From the NCBI GenBank assembly GCA_028023455.1, contig JAQFVV010000042.1, forward strand, positions 6,903,922 to 6,967,921: DNA of 64,000 bases. Reading direction: 5' to 3'. Source of the DNA: Epiperipatus broadwayi (Eukaryota; Onychophora; Udeonychophora; Euonychophora; Peripatidae). Positions 42,501 through 54,500 of the stretch are shown here, piece by piece (within the stretch, counting starts at the first letter, position 1; each line of letters begins with the position of its first letter). Under the pieces are notes generated by a model. That model was given only the letters and a program-made list of their open reading frames with translations, made no database searches and was not told where the DNA came from. The translations under genes and the position numbers were made by a program.

Positions 42501-45500
42501 TAAATTATATAATTAAATTTATTATACCATTTGGGTTCTAGATCAAAAATCAAAATAAATCAACATCTATTTACCTGTCATCAAAAATGAAAATTAATGA
42601 AGTCCATTATGCTATTGTTTTTTTTTTTTTTCCTCAGGTAAATTATAATAAATAACAAAAATATATATAATAGCTGTATAAATATACGTTAATAATTGTA
42701 CATAAGAAGACTTTTTTGGTATATGGCTTTATGCCCTTATTAAATATTAAACGTAGGTTAACGTTAAAATAGATGTTTAACATTTGATAAGGTATAAAAC
42801 CATATGCTAAGAAGGCTTTTTATGTATAATTATTAATATATATATATATATATTTATTTAGCTGTTACATATGATATTTTTGTTATTTATTAATATTTAT
42901 CTACATATTGATATTTAAATAGTTTTAATACTAAATTTTAACATTTCCAAATATCTACATACACTTACGATTATATTTGAAACTGAGACGTATTTCTAGT
43001 AGTATAAAGCACAATAAAATTTATTATGTGAGTAGTATTATATTTAATATAAATTAATTAACCATAATGCAATGTAATATCTAGCACAAGCAATTAATTA
43101 ATCAAATGTCTATTTTTATGCTCAACTATATATTTTGTGGCCAATATGTGTCCCCCCCCCAAGCTCAGTGTGCCGATTACCGATATATAGACATTGTATT
43201 TCCTTTTAAATATAAATTGAAGATGATAGAAAAATGAACTCATTAAAAATATTAAACTAAATATAATGCAAAATCTTATTATTAATCTCACTTATTTCAC
43301 TACTAATCTGCACACTTTTAATACAAATGTTCAATTTCAATCATTAAATATTTTGTCACAACTTCATCATAATATCATAACACCATTTTATAAAAAAGTA
43401 CAAAAGTTAATAGATAATGCCAAAATAACATATCATAGATACTGCACAAAACAAAAGAATTTATTAAAGATACATCGTATAAATCATCTCAATGCCATAA
43501 ATCTGTTATCTAAGCTTGACCAATAATATTCCAAATAATTATGTATTTGCATAAAAAATATTCAATATTGTCATTAACACAAGCACAATTTTGCAGTTTG
43601 TTTCATATAGCTATTTATAAAGCAAAGCATTTAACCATATGTAGGAAAATACATTTCAACACCAATAAATGAGTCCAATTCATAAATAATTTTGAAAACT
43701 GCAAATGAAATGAGAAAGTCACAGAATGTGTATGTACATCTAGTTATAAAATACCTTTTTTAAACTCTTGAGAAAAATGATCCAGAAAATATGTGCAGTG
43801 TGATTTACCGACCTTTTAATCCTCCCAAATATGAACCTATATGAATATTAGATTATACTCATTATAAATTTTATTAGCATTTATATGATTTTCAGCAAGA
43901 TCTTATTTAGTCATGTATGACAATTACTATTACTGTATAAAAATGGAGTAACTTGAAAGCCTCTCTTTTTGGGATAAGTGAGAATATCAATTGTTTATAT
44001 TTTTATTTCTATTATTATTAGTGAAATTAACAAACATCTATCAATTTCAAAGAATCATATTTTAAAATTTATCTTGTTCCAATTCTAACTTGTCCTATTT
44101 GCCATAACAAATTCTAATAGATTAAATAGGGCAAGTTAGAAGTGGAACAAAATAAATTAGTATGATTCTCTGTAAGTGATATATTACCAATAAAATTGAT
44201 AAATCTATTAATCTCAATATTAACAGCAAAATCAAGAATATGAAAGATTAATATTCACACTTATTCCAAGAAGATGCATTCAAGTTATTCTATTTCCTTT
44301 TTTTCTGTTTTCAGCCAACTTCAGAGTTTACAACATTTTACACATTTTTTTATTTATAATAAATATATTATCCTATTTCAACAATGGAAATTTTAATTTT
44401 TTTTCATTGCACATTAGGAAATGTTTATCTAAGTAAAATAAATATTAATTCTTATTAAGCGTAATGTCAGCACTAATACTTAAATAAGGCTATAACCTTA
44501 GTACATGCGCCTTGAGTGCTTAATTTATTACAAGACAGATCTCTACAAATCTAAATGCAAGATTCGACTTTATAAAGATAAGAGCAGCCTTTTATCTTCA
44601 ACCTATTTTTCTAAATATATAGGCAAATCTAAAGCATTTTGATTTGGGAGCATGAAGCTAATAAATTCTTCACTGATTAAGTCCACTATTTCTGTTAATC
44701 ATTAACGATCGCAAAATCTTTTGATTTACGAGTTAATAGTCGGATCTTAAATTTAGAAATATTTTGAATCAATTTAAAGTTGTAAATATTAATTCTTATT
44801 AAGCCCAACGTCAGTACGTAATACTTATATACGGCTATAACCTTAGTTCATGCGCCTTGAGTGCTTAATTTATTACAAGAATTAATATTTACAACTTTAA
44901 ATTGATTCAAAATATTTCTAAATTTAAGATCTGACTATTAACTTGTTGTAAATCGAAAGATTTTGCAATCGTTAATGTTTAACAGAAATAGTGGACACAA
45001 TCAGTGAAGAATTTATTAGCTTCACGCTCCTAAATCAAAATGCTTTAGATTTGCCTATATATTTTGAAAAATAGGTTGAAGATAAGAGGTAGCTCTTATC
45101 TTTATAAAGTCTAATCTTGTGTTTAGATTTGTAGAGGTCTCTCTTGTAATAAATTAAGCACTCAAGGCGCATGTACTAAGGTTATAACATTATTTAAGTA
45201 CTAAATTGAATAAGCGTGTTTTAACATCAAGTGTAATTATAGCACTAGCAACTAATGGAGCAAACCATTTCAGCAATTGATGTTTTCATAATTAAAAAAA
45301 AACAACATTTTTTAAGGCAGAAAATGTAAGTCAATATGATTTTGATACAACCTTTTCAAAAATATGTATGTTTATAAATTTTACTTTTACATAGATTGCA
45401 TAAACCTTTTATTTATAATTCTTAGGAGATTTTCTCAACTAGACTGGCTTCAATAGTTTTCCACAATAATCACTCTTTAATTCAAATCTGACTTTGATTC

Positions 45501-48500
45501 TTTTCTATTATTTATTTTTGTATTGAAATCTTTAATAACATGTACAATGTTTTTTCAGTATTAATCTTAATGTTCTATAAAATTTAGCAAAAAATTATTC
45601 ATATTAACAATAACAGCAAACATTGTTTACACATGCCTTTGCAGAAATGTGATGTTGAGATTTTATTTCTTTTGACATTATTTCTAAAACAATAAATTGT
45701 TAAGTCTTGTTGATTCCAAATATATCAATCTTAATTGTAGTTATTTCTCTTACTAAATTTCTCAAGTTCACACTTTATATACACCATGTACCAATTTTTA
45801 GTATAACACAAATTGGTTTTTTATCACGAGTTATATTAGGACTGAAAGTTTTTGCTAAATGCATTATTTGTGCATAATTACTAAAAGCAGATTGTTCTTC
45901 TGATCTGAAAATGTAATATCATTTATCTTTAATGCATATTTAGATAGTTATCTAAATTTATTTATATTTTTTATAATTTACATAAAAAATTTCCATCCCC
46001 CACAAAAAACTTACATCCTTCATTGTAAACATAAGCAATTCCTAATTTAATAAGAGCTTCTACATTGCCATGGGAAGCTGTTCTGAAAAAAAAAAAAAAA
46101 GTAGTAGTAACTATTTTAACATAAGATGTACATATTTAAAATAAATATTTAAATTATTAAATGCATATTTTAAATAAACAAAGCTAAAATTATAAAGATA
46201 ATAAAAGATTATTTAACTATGGTAATATAAAATTATTATCCATCATAGAATCATTTACAAAAATGATGTAAATGAAATTAAATTCATCAATCATATAGAA
46301 CACTATATGAATAATATTATCATTTCATTTTCAAAGCAATATATTAATGAGATGAAGAAACAATATTCAACAAGATAGCAAATGATAAAAGATGTAATAA
46401 ATGGAATTAACATAATCCAATAATTACATAACATTACAAAGTTTGATGACATCCAAGAAAGTTCTACATAATATTGTACCGGTCAAGTTTGTACATTCAT
46501 GCAACAGAATCCAAGTAAATAGATCAAAGGTGACCAGAGTGGAATGGTGAAGTTCCGAATCCGACCGAGCTTCAACTTCTTTATACCAGTACTCCATGAC
46601 TCAACACCTTACAAATGATGTACACTCAGTGTCCATTTTTTCGCAACTGGCATAGGGTAGGGAGAAACATGAGACACAGGGGTTCGTTTAGCATAAACTG
46701 ACTTCAGAATTATAAGAGACTGATGGCATGATGAAGGAGGTGTATTTATAATTTAACGTTAATGCATATAACATTCATATCTAATAAAATTAAAATTGAA
46801 TTGGATTGAAATTAGACTACGAGAAGTCACATGAACCCAATGTAATTTAATATATTTTAATTAATAAAACAAATAAACAAAATATAAAAGAACATAATTC
46901 AAAGGTGTGGCAAATGCACGCAAGTATCAAGTAGATGAGAAAATTATCATATCACTCTCATCTTTACATATCAATTTAGCAAGTGTGGATGTATATATGC
47001 GATAACTTGGATTATGCCTATAGTGAAAATGTCAAATCCTATCCGTAAGGTTGTGGTTGCTATTTCATAAGTAACTTCACTAGCCTTGAATCGATCAATC
47101 ATTATAGAGTTATACAATATGTATATTTTATCTAATGCGAGCGCATAAACCAGCTCACTCTGTTCTAGATTGAACCTAAAAATCAAGAGATGGTTTCAGA
47201 CTAAAGCTAAATATTAATTCATAAGGAGGTAGAATTGGCTGCTATAGATCACCAACATGTACTATAGCACTGGCAAATATCAATAATAAAAAGGCCCTAT
47301 GGATAGATTATGTTTTCAAGGGTTCTTGCGACAAACGCCGGTATCTTGGGACTGAATGTTTTGCTGCTTATGAGGGGAACATTTAGAGTTCGAGAGTGGG
47401 GGTGGCTTACTCACTTGCCTGGTATTAAACTTCAGAACTTACTGATGCACGTCCCCAATATAAGAGAATGAGATGGCCATACCAAGGTCCCATTTTTAAA
47501 GGATGCAGCAAAACGTTAATTATTTATATGTATTTAATAAAATCTAATCTGCCAAGCAATAATGATATAACATATTTAAAATTAAATGTGCTTTAACGAT
47601 AGCTTTATCAGTTTTGCTAATTGAAGCAAATTCTTAACTAGCATTATATATAAGCTACTTAAAAGAGTAATTATATTATCGATCTTGTTAACATGTTTCA
47701 ATCTACACCTTATATTAATAATCATTTAAGGAGGGAACAGTATATTCGAAAAGGTTTACTAAATAGATTAACAAATAAATATACTTTCTAATTGTCCCCA
47801 AGGCTAGTCTAATATTTATTATAACAATAATTAAAATAAATCAAATTTAGAAGCAAAGCACATTATGCATTTATATTAAACAAATAATTAACAATAATAA
47901 TGAGTGCAGAACGATTCGTTATTATTACAAATATAGGATTTAGAAATAGCGCACATAATTGGCAACATTAAAAAAAGTAATTACATGAAGATAATTCTAA
48001 TGATGTCTACTCTAAAAGTTACTAAATTTAAAGGTTCACTGTTTCGAAGCATTGGCATATAATCAATATATCACAATAGGTTTCAAAATAATCATAAAGA
48101 AATTATAGGCACAACCACAGTGATAGATAATAAGAATTATACAAGACATTAATTTGCTTTAAATAGAATAGACTTATAAGGTAGGTAGGTAGGCAGTTAC
48201 AATATTTAAAGGTTAATTAATTTAGACAGAGTTTAAAATATCATTAATTTGAACATTAACAGGTTTATTTTACATTTAGCCAGCTTTAAAGTTAAGAAAT
48301 TGAATATTAGACATTAATTGATTCAGAGCTCTGTGGTTCTGAGTTTATGTTACTGATTCTTCATTTCAGCTGGAGATGTAGGCACTGGGACTTTAGGCAT
48401 GGCAGTGATCTTTCTTAGGACGGTTCATGGTGTCTTCTTCTGGCATTAGGCTGTTGCTGGAGAATTCCATCTTTGCAATGCTCTGGTTGTTAGGTACATC

Positions 48501-51500
48501 GGATAGCAGTAAAAATTCACTGTTCCCCCATGGGAAAGCAACAAAACTCTGCCTTCTTTAGCCAGACATCAAAATTTCAAGCAGCATGGAGTATAGTGGC
48601 AATCTTTCTTACAAATATTGGTGTGGGTTTTACAAGCTCAAAATATGGCCTATTTATATATATTCATCTCAAGCACTTACTTGTTAAGAATTTATTTTGC
48701 CTGAGAACCCGTGTTAGAAGTTACACTAAAATTCCAGATTTTAAAAATTGATTTTAACACGTTTAATTTTTCAAGACTTTCAAACCCCCCCCCCCGGAAT
48801 TTCAAGTGCCGGTCCAGTAATTTTACTGTATAAGTTTTAAGCCAATAAACATCACATGATTACCATTTCTTAGGCTTGCTTATAACTGTTATTAAAACAG
48901 GCAAAACTCTCCATACAGTATTGGCAGTCAGTAAAAGCCAGAGTAATCAACAGATGCCAGAAGGCTTGTGCATAAAATCCTCATCTAGTGACCTACTCAC
49001 CCAATATCCCCAGATTAGTTTCTGGCTTGTGGTCTTCGCCAGTGAGGAGCCTTGGATTTGAGAGCACTGCACTTAGATCTTAGGATCTAATGCAACCTCC
49101 TTTTATCTCTACTTAACTACAAAACTATGAGTCTTAAATTGAATACACAATATTATTTTCAATCCAAGCTCAGTAGCTTATATAGCAATATAGGTTTGAA
49201 CTCAGTTCGGTACCTATACATTTTGGTGTCTTTAGTTCTTTAATAACCATAGCCACCATTATCCTATTAGGCAGGATTGGTTTAAGCCAATAAACATCAC
49301 ATGATCACCATTTCTTATGCTTTCTTGGATTGAAAATATTGTTTTCAATTTAACTGCTTATGCGCTGTGAGTGCCATGGACGCTCATCGGATGACATGTT
49401 GTTTTCTTTCTTTACTGATGTAAAAAGTATAAGCATGACGTCAACCAAAATATGGGCATTTGATAGCTCAATGACGTAGCTTTCCAACGATCTCTACCTC
49501 AAAAAATTCAGTTGAAATTTGGATTTTTGGCAGTAGTTTTAATCGACCACAGTATTTAATTTTTTTCTTTTTTGATAATTTTTGTAATTATCACAAAGTG
49601 ATAAAAGACAGCCTGCAAGTGAAAATTTCTCCAGTATTATTCACAAGCAAGACCTACAATAGAGCTTCAACGTAATGACTTGTAAGTATAAAATTTTAAT
49701 TTTTTTAAAAAATTATCTTTTTTATTAATTTTAGTTTGTAATTAGTGTGTGTTAGTTTGTAGTTATATATTTATTTATGCTCATATAGTATTCATATCTA
49801 CCATCTAAAGTTCTATCATAATTTTCTAAAGTTCTAATCAACTTATTTTATAAAATAATGATTTTCAAAAAGTTTAATAATTTATTATTTATAATTATAT
49901 TACATTCAAATATCAGCCATTCAAGCCAATTGTGCATGGGCCTTTGAGAGGTTAAATAATAAATGCATACTTTCCTCTCCAATACAAGATATAGTATTTA
50001 TGCAGGGATAAAAGGAATCCTCTTATTCCTACGACTCAAATTCTTATATATGAGCAAATCTGAAGTACTGTTGAGGAAAGTGTGAGAGTGGAATTCTCAC
50101 TTTAAATTACTATTTACGATGTTTGAATGAATGACGTCGGTGAAATTGTCTAGAATTTACTAAACGTCATTCTAACTGAAACTTAATTATAAGTAAATAA
50201 GCATTTATTTTTATATAGCGCTATGCCTACAACTGTATTACATTCAAATATCAGCCATTCAAGCCAATTGTGCATGCACCTTTGAGAGTGTTAAATAATA
50301 AATGAATACTTTCCTCTCCAATACAAGATATAGTATTTATGCAGGAATAAAAGGAATCCTCTTATTCCTATGACTCAAATTCTTATATATGAGCAAATCT
50401 GAAGTACTGTTGAGGAAAGCGTGAGAGTGGAATTCTCACTTTAAATTACTATTCACGATGTTTGAATGAATGACGTTGGTGAAATTGTCTAGAATTTACT
50501 AAATGTCACTCTAACTGAAACTTAATTATAAGTAAATAATCATTTATTTTTATATAGCGCTATGCCTACAATTGTATTACATTCAAATATTATTTAACAC
50601 TCTCAAAGGCGCATGCACAATTGGCTTGAATGGCTGATATTTGAATGTAATACAATTGTAGGCATAGCGCTATATAAAAATAAATGCTTATTTACTTATA
50701 ATTAAGTTTCAGTTAGAGTGACGTTTTGTAAATTCTAGACAATTTCACCGACGTCATTCATTCAAACATCGTAAATAGTAATTTAAAGTGAGAATTCCAC
50801 TCTCACGCTTTCCTCAACAGTACTTCAGATTTGCTCATATATAAGAATTTGAGTCGTAGGATTAGAGGATTCCTTTTATTCCTGCATAAATACTATATCT
50901 TGTATTGAAGAGGAAAGTATTCATTTATTATTTAACACTCTCAAAGGCGCATGCACAATTGGCTTGACTGGCTGATATTTGAATGTAATACAATTGTAGG
51001 CATAGCGCTATATAAAAATAAATGCTTATTTATTTATAATTATGTTTATATAATATGTTTGTGCTTACAAGTAATGAGTTATAAAACTAATAATCAAATG
51101 TATAAAAAGATTGCATATGCAGGCATATAATCAAATTCTGATTCTTGTTTATGTTTATTCTTGTTCATGCTTTGGAGTCACTCTGGTTTTGCTATATGTT
51201 TCATAACGTTATTTTCAAGTCTATAGCTAACAAATGGACTATATGCAAATAAATTACATTTATGTGATACAATAAATATAACAAGATAGCATCACTTCTA
51301 TGCATAAAGAATATAAATATCACTAGTGTCTATAAAGAATATAAACATCACTGATGTACACAAAAAAATATAAAATGAAGAGATGAAACTCATTTTATCA
51401 ATGATATAGACAGTAGCCTACAATTTCTAATTTTAGATAGACAAAAAGCCAATTGCTATGATGATTTATTTTGTATCTTTTATTAGGATGAATCTTTTTC

Positions 51501-54500
51501 TTTATAGATATCTTTGACATTTGGAACTGTTGGGGTACAAGATAAAAATGAAGCATTCATAACCAACTTCTTTTGGACAAGTTGAGAAATACTTAGAAAC
51601 ATTTTGAATATAATTGGAATTAAGAATGAGTCTTTAATGGTCTCTAAAATCTAATGAATTAAATTTGGCTGTTTTAATATGTCCTTTTCTCTTAAAAAAT
51701 GTAATACTGTAAAAATAAATTTTAAAACTTATAAGCAATCAAAATTTCCAATTAAAGTAACATATAAAATGTAGATTTAATATTTGAAAGTAGTTTGAGT
51801 TATATATATGAAAGAAAATGTGTTTATCAGCTATAAATTCATAAAAATTTTGCAATAAAGTTTTTATGAGTTATAATATATGTGATAATAGTATAGGTCA
51901 CATTTTTCATACACATAAATATTATCAAATGAATTTGTATCCACTTAATGATAGCTTACTCAATTATTGCAGGGATGGGCACAAGAGTAATTTGTAATTT
52001 TCTCCAAGAAAAAAGTGATCTATCATTTATATATTACATACATGGTTTTAAAATGTCTTTCAATGTTTCCTTTTTGAAAGTGACACATTTGCACAATTTA
52101 TATAACACACACATTTTACATTCATTTCTTTGCAATTGTTTTAGACATTACATCTCTCTCTCTTCAAATATGAAAAAAAATATTAATTTTTCATACTAAA
52201 TTAAATATATGGAGCTGTCACAACAAAAAAATAATTATCAGCTTTATGACTGACTGAACATATTCAATGTATCCAATTGCATCTTTGTGTTGCACAAGTA
52301 AACATATTCAAACTGATGAATTTGTAATCAACCTATGCATCATTATGCATTTCAAATGAAAGTGGTTATATTATTTGACCCATAAATGGAAAGTGCCAGG
52401 CTTCACATAGCTGCCTCAAATATGAAGCGCCAACACTCACCTGAAAGAATTAAATGTATAAAATATATATATATATATAGCAATCTAATCTGACATAAAG
52501 CAGTGTTGATTAGCATTTTTTTATATTTAGGCAGTCAATTTAAAATTTCTTGGTAGTCCATTGGTATTGCAATATTGTAGACAATGGCCATGTCAGATAT
52601 TACAAACTTATTAAAACAGATAAATTTGGAATGGGGAAATAATAAAAATTATTTCTTTCATAACTTTTTTTATAATAACAAGTATTAACTTATTTATTGA
52701 TTTTCATTCCTTAAGTGATAATATGAAAATTCCAAAATTTTTTTAAATAATAGTAGCTAAAAATACATTTCAAAAAGAGTTTCAAGTCTAAAAGAAAAAG
52801 GTATGGACAGTATAATTAATATATAGTTATAATTGTTTTCACTAGATATATATATATAACTTTGTGTAAATTAAAAGAAAAGAATCGGTCATTAATAATA
52901 AATAGATTATGTTATAAGATCAAATTTAGTTATTAATAAATATTTATATAAAACATTAATAATTATTTAAGTTTTTAATTATTATTTTTTTTAGCAAATT
53001 TTTAATTATCTACTATTGTTTCATAATATAAGAAATTTTTTTCAGTTAAATTAAAAATAGCATGGATTGAGAGTAGTTGAATTGTCTTTGGTTAAGTTTT
53101 CTAAAAAATATATTTATAAAATGGAAGTAATTAGTTTGTTAGTAAAAGGATGCAGAGATTAGAATAATCCAAAATATAATTTAATTATGGATATAATAAA
53201 AAAAGTTTGCAAAAAATGTTGTTATTGAAAAACATGCAAAGTATAAATAGAGCTGTGAAAAATTTTAATTTTAGTCTGTATCTCAATTATGGTGGCTAAA
53301 GAAATTAGTGCTTGTCACATTATTATAAGATCTACAAATCTATAAAGTTAGTCTTTAACAAAACCAGAAAATTATCTAAGAATTTTTGCTCACTGAAAGC
53401 AATATTCATATTAGAATGTTATTGTATTGTACTCTGCTCACAAATAAAAAAACAAAACAAAAAACAAACATTAATTGTGACTTAATATTGCATATATATA
53501 TGTAATAAAATCATTTATTATGACTATTATATAAACATAAATCACTGGAAGTTTCTTGTTCAAACCAACTCAAAGGATCTACTTTCAAGAGAAATATAGA
53601 GAGACTGACTATTTGATTCTCTGATCAGAGCTCTGAAAAAAAAAAAAAACTTTAAGAAAGAAATCTATAAAAAGCTAAGAATCACCATTTACTTCAAGAT
53701 CAATTTTATAAACTTTATATAAAATTTCAGATGTCTTACCCAAGATAGAAACAGAGATCTACTAATGTCTGATAATGAGCAGCCAAACAATGAGATATTC
53801 ACAAATCAATCACAGGACCAATCATTGGAAAAATACTAAAAGCTATTTTCTTTATTTGCAAAATCAATAACTGTTAAAGAACCACATGGATAAAATTGTT
53901 CAGTGTAATACAGTCAAAAAGCGTATAGAAGTCATCAAAGGGCTAAAAACTCATCTAAAGTTCATTGATAATTTAGTCAGACGATCAAAATGTCAGTTGT
54001 TATTTTTAGATAACTATCTGTTTGCTGACAAAATACTTTCAAAAACTGAAAGAATGATTATTTCATTATTATATTTTTTTCCCCTTAGTTGGCTAATACT
54101 ATTAACCCATATCAATTTTTCTTTATATTAACCTACCTATTCTAAATATTATATATTTGCTTTAGAGTGAGGTGTATATTTTTTTTTGCATGTGCATTAT
54201 CTAATTTTCTAAGTGAGGAATTGGATATATGTCTTATCTGTTATCATTATTCACATATGTAATTCTACCTTGATGGGGCATCTGGAGTAATAAAATATTT
54301 TGTTGTGTGTGCATATTTATCTAATTTAAAAGGTAGAAAAAAGATAATGTAATTTATCATTACTAAGCGATGCAGATGCCTTGTCAAGGATTGTATCAAC
54401 CATTGAGAGAATGTAGAGATAATTTTCATGTCACTATTACTGTAATAAAATTGTTATATATATTTTTGCTTTACACAGATGCATTTCACCAAGTTAATTG

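Noticed and set aside
49903-51045. CRISPR array
   Set aside because: Units are about 338 bp, contiguous, without spacers, and partly inverted, in a eukaryotic intron.
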